Assembly (NCBI GenBank): GCA_009991955.1
Contig: JAACWS010000023.1
Coordinates: forward strand, 48,118-112,117
Reading direction: 5' to 3'
DNA length: 64,000 nucleotides
Origin: Spirochaetales bacterium
Lineage (GTDB): Bacteria > Spirochaetota > Spirochaetia > DSM-27196 > Salinispiraceae
Below, in pieces: positions 42,355-51,123 of this stretch. The translations under genes were made by a program, and so were the position numbers. The notes below the pieces were generated by a model. The model was not told the DNA's origin, ran no database searches, and was given only the letters and a program-made list of their open reading frames with translations. Numbering within the stretch: position 1 is the first letter of the stretch; every line of letters starts with the position of its first letter.

Positions 42355-43820
42355 AGGAAAGTCGGTTCGTCCCCCTCACCACGAAAGTAAATTTGCTCAT
42401 TTTGGTTGGAATGATAGTAGGCATCGGTACTATTACTTTCTTCCTGTCAAATCGCCTCATTCGGACCCTCGACGACCTTTCGGCCTCGGACATGAACCGC
42501 CAAGCAGATGCGATATACGCCGCAATCGAAAGTCTCATGCTCCCAGGAGAAGCACCCTTAGCCCAGGGATTTTTCCAACGTCTTAATGCGATTGATCCCG
42601 ACCAACAGGTAATCTTGTTCCGAACCGATGGAGAAGAAGCTTTTCAAGATAATCGTACTATTCTTCAAGTCAACGGTATACAAATGAGCCAACAATTTCC
42701 TCTAAGAGAAACAATGATGCCGATGGCCACTATATCACCCGAGGATCCGGCCTTTGCTCAAGCCCTCGGTAGTGCTGGTGTCCCACGGGATGTATTTCTA
42801 CGGGAAACCCAGGATGGTCGAACGTCTTTTCGAGTTCTCAAGCCACTTATAAATCTCCCTCAATGTGTAGTCTGCCATGGAGCCGATCATACCCTGAGAG
42901 GCGTGCTGCAGATTTCCAGCGACACTACCTCTCTGGTTCAAATTCAACGAATAACTATTATATTTGCAGCCGGTGGTTTTTTATTCTTGGTACTCGTCTT
43001 AGGTTATGCCCTCACCCGATCGTTACATACCCTCGTTCTAAATCCGATTAAGACCATTGGCGAAATCTGCGATGGTGTCTCTCGCGGCAACTTGGAAGAG
43101 CGGGTAAGTATCCGACATGCCGACGAACTAGGACTACTGGCGAACAGAATAAACTCGATGATTGAAGGACTCATCGAACGTTTTAAGCTCAGTCAATACG
43201 TATCAGGCTCAACTATCCGTTCGCTCCAGAAAGATGAACAAGGTACCGATGTAAAATTAACTCTTTTTTTCTCGGATATCCGAGGTTTTACTAAGTATAG
43301 TGAGGGAACCTCCCCATCGAAGGTAGTCGAAATACTCAATCAAATTCTAGACCTACAAACCCAAATAATACAGGAAGAAGGGGGAGATATCGACAAGTAT
43401 GTGGGTGACGAAATATTTGCCCTTTTCGAGGGAGAAAAAGGTCCCTGGGCTGCTCTACGTTCGGCCCAGAAAATTCAACTCCGTTTCCGCGAGCTCGGAG
43501 ACCAACTTGAGGGATTAGGAGTTGGTATTGGACTCCACTGGGGCGAGGTAATTCTCGGGCGCATTGGCAGTGTTACTAGGGGTGACTATACTGTCATCGG
43601 CGACCGGGTGAATACTGCGGCCCGTTTATGTTCTGCTGCAAAGGCTGGCACAATCTTAATGAGTTCGGAAATTATTCAATGGTTACAACGTCAAAAAAAT
43701 CGAGAATCTGTTCCTGATCCCCGCCTAAGGGGGCCTTTTTCTTTGCGAGTCAAAGGAAAAGCTGAACCCCTTTCGGTTTATGTGAGCGTGCCAGAACTGA
43801 AGGAGATAAGAAGTGAATAG
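42351..43820 (+). CDS. Class III adenylate cyclase with periplasmic c-type haem motif
   Basis: 489 residues. Transmembrane helix 1 (LLILVGMIVGIGTITFF), a periplasmic sensor of about 160 residues ending PQCVVCHGADHTLRGVLQIS with the haem c motif CVVCH (172-176), transmembrane helix 2 (IIFAAGGFLFLVLVLGYAL), HAMP linker (NPIKTIGEICDGV), then the cyclase domain with metal Asp in LFFSDIRGF and DKYVGDEIFALFEG and the GDYTVIGDRVNTAARL region. The sensor matches the DUF3365/Tll0287-like haem domains. It would turn redox or gas binding at the haem into cAMP. It overlaps dapL by 4 and the P460 gene by 8 bases. Confidence 0.9.
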   Translation: MKESRFVPLTTKVNLLILVGMIVGIGTITFFLSNRLIRTLDDLSASDMNRQADAIYAAIESLMLPGEAPLAQGFFQRLNAIDPDQQVILFRTDGEEAFQDNRTILQVNGIQMSQQFPLRETMMPMATISPEDPAFAQALGSAGVPRDVFLRETQDGRTSFRVLKPLINLPQCVVCHGADHTLRGVLQISSDTTSLVQIQRITIIFAAGGFLFLVLVLGYALTRSLHTLVLNPIKTIGEICDGVSRGNLEERVSIRHADELGLLANRINSMIEGLIERFKLSQYVSGSTIRSLQKDEQGTDVKLTLFFSDIRGFTKYSEGTSPSKVVEILNQILDLQTQIIQEEGGDIDKYVGDEIFALFEGEKGPWAALRSAQKIQLRFRELGDQLEGLGVGIGLHWGEVILGRIGSVTRGDYTVIGDRVNTAARLCSAAKAGTILMSSEIIQWLQRQKNRESVPDPRLRGPFSLRVKGKAEPLSVYVSVPELKEIRSE

Positions 43821-44352
43821 TCCGCGAAAGGTAATGGTAGTCCTACTTTGTTCGATTTTTTCCCTTGGCATTGTTTCTTGCCAACAAGATTCCGAAACCC
43901 TTGTTCCCTCCGACTACTCCCAATGGAAGATGACTTCCAGTGAACTTTTGAATTTTCCAATCCCAGGTCACGGAAATGGGGAACGGCTTATATATATGAA
44001 CGACCTTGGAATATCGTACCTCGATAGGGTATCGAATTTAGAGTCCGCAGACCTTGGATTTCCCCCAGGGACTCTGTTAGTTAAAGAAATATTCGCGTCC
44101 CCTAATCCCTCGGTAGACGATGAACCACGAATGATTACTGCCATGTACAAGGACCCCGATCATCCTTTCCAACGGGGTGGATGGGTCTGGATTATAAAAA
44201 ACGGACCTAACGCCCAGGAAAGTTACCTCGATGAGGAGTTCTGTTTTACCTGCCATAACAGCGCGAATCAGGCCTTTCCCTACGGTCAGCAGAATCTTGC
44301 CGGTCGTTTTCAAGACTTCGTTTTCTATATACCGCTCCAAGGTGGATACTAG
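43813..44352 (+). CDS. Cytochrome P460-like lipoprotein with CXXCH haem motif
   Basis: 179 residues, GTG start with AAGGAG 7 bp before it. A lipoprotein signal (VVLLCSIFSLGIVSCQQ) anchors it to a membrane outside the cytoplasm. The mature part has the P460 pattern: FPPGTLLVKEIFA, an ITAMYKD strand, GGWVWIIKN, and the haem site EEFCFTCHNSAN (C144-H148) near the C terminus. P460 proteins bind a cross-linked haem and act on hydroxylamine or nitric oxide; whether the cross-linking Lys is present needs a structure-based alignment. The 8-base overlap with the cyclase suggests a joint role. Confidence 0.82.
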   Translation: MNSPRKVMVVLLCSIFSLGIVSCQQDSETLVPSDYSQWKMTSSELLNFPIPGHGNGERLIYMNDLGISYLDRVSNLESADLGFPPGTLLVKEIFASPNPSVDDEPRMITAMYKDPDHPFQRGGWVWIIKNGPNAQESYLDEEFCFTCHNSANQAFPYGQQNLAGRFQDFVFYIPLQGGY

Positions 44353-44402
44353 TGGGTACTTCTAAAAACCTTAGTCCTATTCTATCCCCCGTTTCTGAGT
44401 AA

Positions 44403-44430
44403 TTGTGGTGCAATTATCGACTGATACAAC
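44403..44430 (+). promoter_or_regulatory. Probable promoter of the barrel-protein gene
   Basis: TTGTGG (44403-44408), 16-bp spacer, TACAAC (44425-44430), about 25 bp before the GTG. Only a fair match. Confidence 0.35.
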
Positions 44431-44454
44431 AATAAACATCCGGAGGTACCGGCC

Positions 44455-45585
44455 GTGCGAAAAATCCTTAGTTTCCTAGTCCTGCTATTTTCTGTTTATG
44501 GTCTCTTTAGTCAATCGGCATCCGAAAGTTCTTGGGCTATTCGTCCCGGTCTACGCATTTGGGGTCTTTCCCTCGAGGTAGGGTATACTTCTGCACTTTT
44601 TTTCGACGAAAATCCCACCGAAATCGCCCTTGGGGTTAGTTCGGCTTATCAAACTGAGGGATATTTTCGAAAAATTGATGGTACCTATATTTCGGAAACC
44701 GACTTTACCTCCGATAACCGGATTTCGGATACTACCGAATATTCTCAGTTTAATTTTATTTCTTACCTGGGGCTCCGGCAGTCCCTAGGCAACAATTTCT
44801 GGATCGATGGTTTCTATCGCCTCTGGTATAACTTCAATTTCCTCGATGATCTGGAAGCTTCCCATATACTCGTCCAAACCACCTTACCGGACAAACAACG
44901 TAGTCTGAGTCACTCTTTTCTCTTGGCCCTTCGTTACGCTGGAACAAAAGTACGTCCCGTGTCCACACTGGTTGACGGATTTACTGCCACCCTTAGCGGT
45001 GAGGTTGCGCCTGGAGCCCTTAACCCTATCGGTGAAGCATCCTATCTAAGAGGTACTCTTGAATTAGAGGCCTTCCTGCCTTTGTACGAGAATATCCAGG
45101 AAGACACTCAAATGAATTCTTTCTCCCTGGGATTAAATTTTATGTCGATTACAGACTTTACAAAAGGCCTTGATGAATCGATAGCCTACGACGGGGTTCC
45201 AACCCACGCCCGTCAAAAGTTCGGCGGTTTAGTAACCCGAGGAGGCTTAGGCGGAACTGTTCGAGGATTTGAAGATGGAAGGTTTGATGGTTCCTTCAAG
45301 AACGCCCAGTCAATCGAGTTGCGAATGATGTTACCTACCCTCTTTGTACCCGGGCTGTTGCCTTTGGCTGTCGTTTATACGGATCTTGGCTTTTGGGGGC
45401 TTCCACTTGACGGGGGAAGTTTTTCTTCTGACTTCGGTGCCATTGGCTCCTTTGGGGGAGGAATAGGAATTGACCTGTTCGGCTTCGGAACCCTTATTGC
45501 ATACACCCACTATGCCCTTGGGGAAAAAACGTTGAGTGGCGGTTCGTGGACACCTTTTGGCCTGGGATTTGGGTTTCATTTTTAA
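44455..45585 (+). CDS. Outer-membrane beta-barrel protein, Omp85/surface-antigen-like
   Basis: 376 residues with a signal peptide (KILSFLVLLFSVYGLFSQS). The mature protein alternates polar and aromatic residues as barrel strands do and ends with Phe (GFGFHF). GTVRGFEDGRFDGSFKNAQSIELRMMLP resembles the VRGY/F strand of the Omp85 superfamily, here without POTRA repeats, so a stand-alone barrel is likely. GGAGG lies 8 bp before the GTG start. Function unknown. Confidence 0.75.
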   Translation: MRKILSFLVLLFSVYGLFSQSASESSWAIRPGLRIWGLSLEVGYTSALFFDENPTEIALGVSSAYQTEGYFRKIDGTYISETDFTSDNRISDTTEYSQFNFISYLGLRQSLGNNFWIDGFYRLWYNFNFLDDLEASHILVQTTLPDKQRSLSHSFLLALRYAGTKVRPVSTLVDGFTATLSGEVAPGALNPIGEASYLRGTLELEAFLPLYENIQEDTQMNSFSLGLNFMSITDFTKGLDESIAYDGVPTHARQKFGGLVTRGGLGGTVRGFEDGRFDGSFKNAQSIELRMMLPTLFVPGLLPLAVVYTDLGFWGLPLDGGSFSSDFGAIGSFGGGIGIDLFGFGTLIAYTHYALGEKTLSGGSWTPFGLGFGFHF

Positions 45586-45603
45586 ACTTGGGGGAGCATT
45601 GTA

Positions 45604-47502
45604 ATGGTTCGATTTGTTGACAAAGATTCCGGGCTCGAACTCGGAAACCCATCGGAGTTTTATCCCGATCGTCTCGAGCTCCCGGAATCATTCTCCCCTC
45701 AACAGTCGACCAAATCTCTTATCGTCAGCGCTTCAGGGTGGCGAAAGGTCTTTGTGGATTCCGGTGACGAAGAAGTCAGCAATCCAGAAATAGGGTTCGA
45801 AGACTCGATTCTGGCGGGAACTATGGCCCTTAGCTTTGTCCAGTTTCTGTCCAATCATCTTTCTCGGCCCGCACGAGATTTGACCCTTCTTGTCGGAATG
45901 GATTCCAGGCCTACCGGGCCAGCTCTGGCCGATTCTATATTACGGGTGTTCTCTGCCTTAGAAATCGAGGTAGAATATTTGTTCATCTGTGCGGCCCCAG
46001 AGATAATGGCCTATGCGCGAGATCATTCCCGGGCCAGTGGGTTTGTTTATATTTCTGCTAGCCACAACCCTATTGGGCATAACGGGGTGAAATTTGGTCT
46101 TTCCGACGGGGGTGTCCTGGGTGGAAGCCTTGCCACACAACTCATTCAAATTTTCCAAAAATTGTTGTCGAACAACCTCACACCCAAGGAAGTTTTTTCT
46201 CTTCTGAAACAAGGAAAAGTCCCTACCTTGGCCCGTTGGTTTGAAGAAATGCCAAAAGGAAAGAAATCGGCCTACAACCGTTACTTTGCTTTCTCATCGG
46301 AAATTACGGGGAATACCGATCGTATAATCCGGGAACTCAAAAATAGGAAGCTCGGTATTTTGGGCGAGCTTAATGGTAGCGCTCGCTCCCTTTCGATCGA
46401 CTCGGTTTTTCTTCGTGAATTAGGTGTCGATGTAACCATGCTCAACGACCAGCCACGACAAATCGTTCATCGAATTGTCCCGGAAGGAATTAGCCTCGAG
46501 CTTTGTAAGACTGCCCTCGAAAAATTACACAAGGACAAACCCTGGTATCAACTTGGATATGTACCAGATTGTGACGGTGACCGGGGTAACCTGGTCTATT
46601 ACGACGAGGTCGACAAAAAAGCGAAAGAAATCGAGGCCCAACAGGTTTTTGCCCTCACAGTTCTTGCTGAACTTTCGTGGCTAGAGTTCACCGGAGCAGT
46701 ACACTACGATAAAAATAACACACCGTCGCTTCCAACCGCCGTAGCCGTAAATGGACCCACCTCCGCTCGAGTTGATACGATCGCCCGGGCATTTGGCGCG
46801 GAAGTCCATAGGGCGGAAGTTGGTGAAGCGAATGTGGTAAATTTGGCCCGGGAACTTCGTAATAAAGGGTACCTGGTTCGAATTCTTGGAGAGGGATCTA
46901 ACGGTGGAAACATTACCTTTCCTTCATCGGTTCGTGATCCACTCAATACCCTGGTATCCCTAGTCAAACTCTTGGCGATTCCTCAACTTTTGGACCCCTA
47001 CTGTCGCCGAACCGGCCAGCAAGTTTCGAAAGACCCGAGTATCCGAGCTATTCTCTCTCTTCTACCGGCCTACACAACGACCTCGGCTTACGAAGATCGG
47101 GCGCTCATGAAGGTACAAACTCTGGATCACGCAGTACTGAAGGCGCGATATGAAGAAATTTTTGCCAACCAATGGCCCGCAAAATCAAACTTCCTTCTTG
47201 AGCACCTCAATGTCACTCAATGGCGGGAAATTAATTACGATGGCACTAACACAAGAATTGGTGTCGGAGCTAGGTTTCGAAGTGGCAACCAGCGGGGTGG
47301 ACTCAAGATAGCCTTTCTGGATTCCCAGGAACTCGAAAAAGCGTATATTTGGATGCGGGGCTCGGGAACCGAACCGGTGTTTCGAATCCTGGCCGATGTA
47401 GAAGGCGATAACCCGAGCATCGAGACTTTTTTGCTCGATTGGCAGCGTTCTATGGTTGAATTGGCAGACCAAAAGTCCTCAGCTACCCACGAACAATTGT
47501 AA
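45604..47502 (+). CDS. Phosphoglucomutase/phosphomannomutase, long spirochaete-type
   Basis: 632 residues, longer than the usual 450-580. The alpha-D-phosphohexomutase signature is clear: phospho-Ser in YISASHNPIGHNGVKFG, metal loop PDCDGDRGN, sugar loop GEGSNGGNI and phosphate loop RGSGTEPVFRI. It interconverts hexose 1- and 6-phosphates for cell-envelope sugars and glycolysis. GGGGGAG precedes the ATG. Its 3' end overlaps the convergent mutY-like gene by 20 bp. Confidence 0.92.
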   Translation: MVRFVDKDSGLELGNPSEFYPDRLELPESFSPQQSTKSLIVSASGWRKVFVDSGDEEVSNPEIGFEDSILAGTMALSFVQFLSNHLSRPARDLTLLVGMDSRPTGPALADSILRVFSALEIEVEYLFICAAPEIMAYARDHSRASGFVYISASHNPIGHNGVKFGLSDGGVLGGSLATQLIQIFQKLLSNNLTPKEVFSLLKQGKVPTLARWFEEMPKGKKSAYNRYFAFSSEITGNTDRIIRELKNRKLGILGELNGSARSLSIDSVFLRELGVDVTMLNDQPRQIVHRIVPEGISLELCKTALEKLHKDKPWYQLGYVPDCDGDRGNLVYYDEVDKKAKEIEAQQVFALTVLAELSWLEFTGAVHYDKNNTPSLPTAVAVNGPTSARVDTIARAFGAEVHRAEVGEANVVNLARELRNKGYLVRILGEGSNGGNITFPSSVRDPLNTLVSLVKLLAIPQLLDPYCRRTGQQVSKDPSIRAILSLLPAYTTTSAYEDRALMKVQTLDHAVLKARYEEIFANQWPAKSNFLLEHLNVTQWREINYDGTNTRIGVGARFRSGNQRGGLKIAFLDSQELEKAYIWMRGSGTEPVFRILADVEGDNPSIETFLLDWQRSMVELADQKSSATHEQL

Positions 47503-48373
47503 AAAGGTACGCTCCATCTTCGGCTTCTGATACCTCGAGGATACCATCTTTTTCAAGGGCCCTGGCGGCCCTCAAAAGCCGTGAGTAGTCAATGTGGTCC
47601 CCTAAGGACTTCTTTAGGGAAGAAAGCGTCCGATGAGAAGGTTGACTCCCTTCTTTCGCGAGGACCCTTAACACCGCTCCCCTCACCTGTCTTAAACTCC
47701 CCTCGAAGGGACTCTGCTTCTTGTAAATCTTGCTTCGGTGATTCGAGTTCCCAAGGAGGCCCTTCAGCTCGGCTCCATAGTCCATGAGACCGTAGTACCA
47801 CTCCCGAGAATTGGTGGGATCTAAAGTTTGCGCCACCAGGGACAAAAGGAATTTTTCTGAAACCTCCTCCTCGGTAGGATCGGTGAAATGATGAATAAAA
47901 ACTCGACGAATGTTTGTCTCAATAAAGACCGTAGGAACATTGTAACTGAAGGTAGGTATCGCACAACTGGTATAGGCGCCAATACCTGGAAATTGCCTTA
48001 ATACGTCGGGTTCGCTGGGGACTATTCCGTCGAATTCTTCCACGATTTTCTGGGCAGTTTTATGGAGGTTAACCCCTCTTCGATTATATCCAAGCCCAAC
48101 CCAGAGTTGAAGAACTTCGCTCAAGCTGGCTTGGGCCAGGTTTTCTATTCGGGGGAATGCGATCAAAAATTCGTGAATTTTTGATTCTACCCTTTCAGTC
48201 TGGGTCTGCTGAAGCATAAATTCCGAAATAAGCACCTGGTAGGGATCGGGAAAATTCCTCCAAGAAAACCTACGGCCCCTGGATCGGTAATACCTCCAGA
48301 TGAAGCGCTGAAATCCTTGTATATCTTTTTTCGAAAGTACGTTAGCTTCCAAAACTCGAATCGATGCCTTCAT
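47483..48373 (-). CDS. MutY/Nth-family DNA glycosylase without iron-sulfur cluster
   Basis: 296 residues. HhH-GPD glycosylase with the MutY segment ISEFMLQQTQTERV (catalytic Glu51) and the hairpin QFPGIGAYTSCAI. Two departures are seen: the catalytic Asp position (usually D in DxNVxRV) is Glu152 in FIETNIRRVF, and the four Cys that bind the [4Fe-4S] cluster after MDYGAELK are absent. The C-terminal 80 residues look like a winged helix (LLRAARALEKDGILEV) instead of the MutT-like domain. It may remove adenine opposite 8-oxoG or have another specificity. Overlaps the upstream permease gene by 32 bp. Confidence 0.8.
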   Translation of the reverse strand: MKASIRVLEANVLSKKDIQGFQRFIWRYYRSRGRRFSWRNFPDPYQVLISEFMLQQTQTERVESKIHEFLIAFPRIENLAQASLSEVLQLWVGLGYNRRGVNLHKTAQKIVEEFDGIVPSEPDVLRQFPGIGAYTSCAIPTFSYNVPTVFIETNIRRVFIHHFTDPTEEEVSEKFLLSLVAQTLDPTNSREWYYGLMDYGAELKGLLGNSNHRSKIYKKQSPFEGSLRQVRGAVLRVLAKEGSQPSHRTLSSLKKSLGDHIDYSRLLRAARALEKDGILEVSEAEDGAYLFTIVRG

Positions 48374-49433
48374 TTTCTTGAAAGATGACCGGCCGGCTCG
48401 GTGGAAGGGCCCCGGTGCCCATAAAAATTCCTAGAAATTCAAGACCAGGAATATTTTCAAAAGTAATTTTCATTGCAACCGTGAGAGGCACTGCAATGAA
48501 TAATCCGCTCGTCCCCCACAGCCAACCCCAGAGCAAAAGGGCCAAGAGAATAACCACCGGGCTCAGATTTAAGCTGTCCCCCGTAAGTTTAGGATCTAAG
48601 ATATTCCCAATCAAGAGCTGGGTCAAAATCATAACACTCGCGGCAAGAATCGCCGAATTCCAGTTTGGAAAAAACTGGATAACCGCAAAGGCCGTTGTAA
48701 TTCCCGAAATGAGTATGGAGCCTATTGTAGGCATAAAATTAAATAACACCGTAAGGACTCCCCACACGAAGGGAAAGTCCAGACCGACTAACGAAAAACC
48801 AATGTAAACAATTACACCGGTTAAGAGACTGACGATGGTTTTTATTATTATATAACGACTTACCTGCCGATTCATTCCATTAAATACAACACCAATACGC
48901 TCCGTTCGTTCGTGCTTAAAGGCCTCACGGAGCTTCTTTTTCATAAAGGGCTTTTCCATCATAATAAAAAGCAAGAATACTAGAGTAACTGCTACATTCC
49001 CCAGAATCCCAATAAATCCACCGGATATATTAACCAAAATTCCCGCAACAGTCCTCGTAATTTCAGAAGTAGAAATAAGATTAGGCGGCAAGTTAAATTC
49101 GGTAGTCAAAAAGTTCACCAGACTCAGAAACCTAGCTTGGTATTTGCCATATTCAGCGACTATCGATTGAAAACTCTGATAAAGAATGAGACCAAGAACC
49201 AAGGAAATACCTAATAGCATAATCAAAACTATGAGAACCGCAATAATCCGAGGAATTCGAATTTTAACGAAGAACTCTACCAACGGATTAAAAATAAATG
49301 ATAAGAGTAAAGCAATTGCAAAGGGTTGGATAAAACTAGCAGTGACCTTAAGTACACCGATCACCGCCAGAATTGCAAAAAAGCCCAAGAATCCTAATAG
49401 GCTGCGGCGAAATCCAAGAAAGCCACTAGTCAC
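48342..49433 (-). CDS. AI-2E family transporter (TqsA/PerM-like permease)
   Basis: About 363 residues from GTG 49433; the frame can be read from TTG 49463 inside the repeat array, but AGGGGTGAC gives a good ribosome site for 49433. Seven or eight hydrophobic helices; conserved pieces FNPLVEFF near the N terminus, NFMPTIGSILISGI, and LSPVVILLALLLWGWLWGTSGLFIAVPLTVAMKI near the C terminus are as in the family. Members export autoinducer-2 or sodium/protons. The six-unit 43-bp repeat lies directly upstream and probably bears on its expression. Confidence 0.88.
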   Translation of the reverse strand: MTSGFLGFRRSLLGFLGFFAILAVIGVLKVTASFIQPFAIALLLSFIFNPLVEFFVKIRIPRIIAVLIVLIMLLGISLVLGLILYQSFQSIVAEYGKYQARFLSLVNFLTTEFNLPPNLISTSEITRTVAGILVNISGGFIGILGNVAVTLVFLLFIMMEKPFMKKKLREAFKHERTERIGVVFNGMNRQVSRYIIIKTIVSLLTGVIVYIGFSLVGLDFPFVWGVLTVLFNFMPTIGSILISGITTAFAVIQFFPNWNSAILAASVMILTQLLIGNILDPKLTGDSLNLSPVVILLALLLWGWLWGTSGLFIAVPLTVAMKITFENIPGLEFLGIFMGTGALPPSRPVIFQENEGIDSSFGS

Positions 49434-49440
49434 GGCGTCA

Positions 49441-49698
49441 CCCCTTGTTCGGTCGTTGCTCAACTTGAGATACCCAATGGGTACCCCTTGTTCGGTCGTT
49501 GCTCAACTTGAGGTACCCAATGGGTACGCCCTGTTCGGTTGTTGCTCAACTTGAGGTACCCAATGGGTACGCCCTGTTCGGTTGTTGCTCAACTTGAAAT
49601 ACCCAATGGGTACCCCCTGTTCGGTTTTTGCTCAACTTGAGATACCCAATGGGTACGCCCTGTTCGGTTGTTGCTCAACTTGAGGTACCCAATGGGTA
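49441..49698. repeat. Six perfect-period 43-bp tandem repeats, each with two palindromes
   Basis: Units start at 49441, 49484, 49527, 49570, 49613 and 49656, each exactly 43 bp. Invariant in all six are TGTTCGGT, TTGCTCAACTTGA and TACCCAATGGGTA. The last is a 13-bp perfect palindrome around a central A; CTCAACTTGAG (five of six units) is an 11-bp palindrome around C. Variation is confined to the unit ends and to the two bases between the palindromes; units 3 and 6 are identical. The period is close to four helical turns. The array fills the gap between lpdA and the AI-2E permease. There are no spacers, so it is not CRISPR. Confidence 0.97.
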
Positions 49699-49715
49699 CA
49701 TCACGTGACTCGAAG

Positions 49716-51110
49716 CTAGACATGAATTGCCCAGCCCTCGACCCCTCGAGCGGCTTCCATTACTGCCTCAGAGATTGTCGGATGAGCGTGAACCATTGTG
49801 GCAATATCCTCGGGCAAAAGCTCGGCTTTCTTGGCCAGTAAAATCTCGTGAATCAATTCCGTGGCCTGATACCCCACCACGTGTCCAGAAATGATCTCTT
49901 TGGTTTTGGGATTAAAAAGTATTTTTACCAACCCATTCGGTTTTTCAATTGAGTTAGTTTTACCCGCACCGGCATAAGGGAAGACGTACTTTTCGTAGGC
50001 AATGCCCCGTTCTTTGGCCTTTTCTTCACTTGGACCAAAACTACCTACCCCCGGTTCGGTGTAAGTAGCCCCCGGAATTAAGTCGGGGTCGAGACGTTTT
50101 TCCCGAGGTGCCTGACCGGCCATAAATTCGACCGCAACTTCTCCTTCCTTACTGGCAACGTGGGCCAAAAGGGGACTGGCTATAACATCTCCAATTGCGA
50201 AAATACCGGGTATGTCGGTCTGGTAGTAGTCGCCAACTTTAATAAATCCTTTTTCGGTCTTAATTCCTAAAGACTCAAGTCCGAGACCTTGACTATTTGG
50301 AGTTCTACCAACCGCAACAAGTATCTTTTCTGCTTTTAAGGTGTCTTTTTTCCCATCTTTAGACTCGATATCTAAGGTGATTCCGTCCTTAGTCTTTTCC
50401 AGGTTCGAGGCCTTCGTCGAGACGAGCATTTTTACCCCATTCTTCTTGAATTCCGCCTCAACTACCTTTACCACCTCAGCGTCCTCGATGGGTAAAATAT
50501 GATCCATCATTTCAATAATAGTAACTTCGACACCGAAGGCGTTCATGACATAGGCAAATTCCATACCAATAGCTCCTGCCCCCAGAATAAGAAGACTTTT
50601 AGGGAGGGCTGTTAGCTTGAGAATTCCTGTCGATGACAGGACCTTCTCTTCATCATATTCGAATCCTGGAATAACCCGAGGACTACTACCGGCAGCCACA
50701 AGAATGAACTTTCCTCGAATCTTGTCTTTGCCATCCACGGTCACTTCTTTAGGTCCAGACAAAACCGCGTCACCAGTCAAATACTCGATACCGTTCTTTT
50801 TCAGAAGGCCGCTAACCCCCTTCCCGGATTTGAGGGCTGCTTTCCTGCTTTTTTGTTGGACCTTCTCGTAGTTGAACCCGGACTTGTCGATGTGAAGTCC
50901 CATGTACTCCAGATTTTTAATATCATGAAAGAGTTCTGCCTGGTGTAAAAGGCTCTTTGAGGGAATACATCCCCAGTTCCCACAAACTCCGCCGGGCTGG
51001 TCTTTCTCGATCACCAGGGTTTTTAGCCCAAGCTGACTGGCTCGGATTGCGGAAACGTATCCGCCGGGACCAGCTCCAATAATTACCAGGTCATAATTCT
51101 GTTCTGCCAC
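49716..51110 (-). CDS. lpdA: Dihydrolipoamide dehydrogenase (E3)
   Basis: FAD enzyme reoxidising the lipoyl arm of pyruvate dehydrogenase. FAD site VIIGAGPGGYVSAIRASQLG, redox disulfide GGVCGNWGCIPSK, NAD site LILGAGAIGMEFAYVM and the C-terminal His-Glu pair in MVHAHPTISE. The longest frame begins at 51170 within the E2 gene; AGGGG about 8 bp before GTG 51110 (VAEQNYDLV) decides the start. About 465 residues. Last gene of the PDH operon. Confidence 0.95.
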   Translation of the reverse strand: MAEQNYDLVIIGAGPGGYVSAIRASQLGLKTLVIEKDQPGGVCGNWGCIPSKSLLHQAELFHDIKNLEYMGLHIDKSGFNYEKVQQKSRKAALKSGKGVSGLLKKNGIEYLTGDAVLSGPKEVTVDGKDKIRGKFILVAAGSSPRVIPGFEYDEEKVLSSTGILKLTALPKSLLILGAGAIGMEFAYVMNAFGVEVTIIEMMDHILPIEDAEVVKVVEAEFKKNGVKMLVSTKASNLEKTKDGITLDIESKDGKKDTLKAEKILVAVGRTPNSQGLGLESLGIKTEKGFIKVGDYYQTDIPGIFAIGDVIASPLLAHVASKEGEVAVEFMAGQAPREKRLDPDLIPGATYTEPGVGSFGPSEEKAKERGIAYEKYVFPYAGAGKTNSIEKPNGLVKILFNPKTKEIISGHVVGYQATELIHEILLAKKAELLPEDIATMVHAHPTISEAVMEAARGVEGWAIHV

Positions 51111-51123
51111 TGTAGTTCCCCTT

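Noticed and set aside
49441..49698. CRISPR array
   Set aside because: The 43-bp units are directly contiguous, with no variable spacers and no cas genes nearby.
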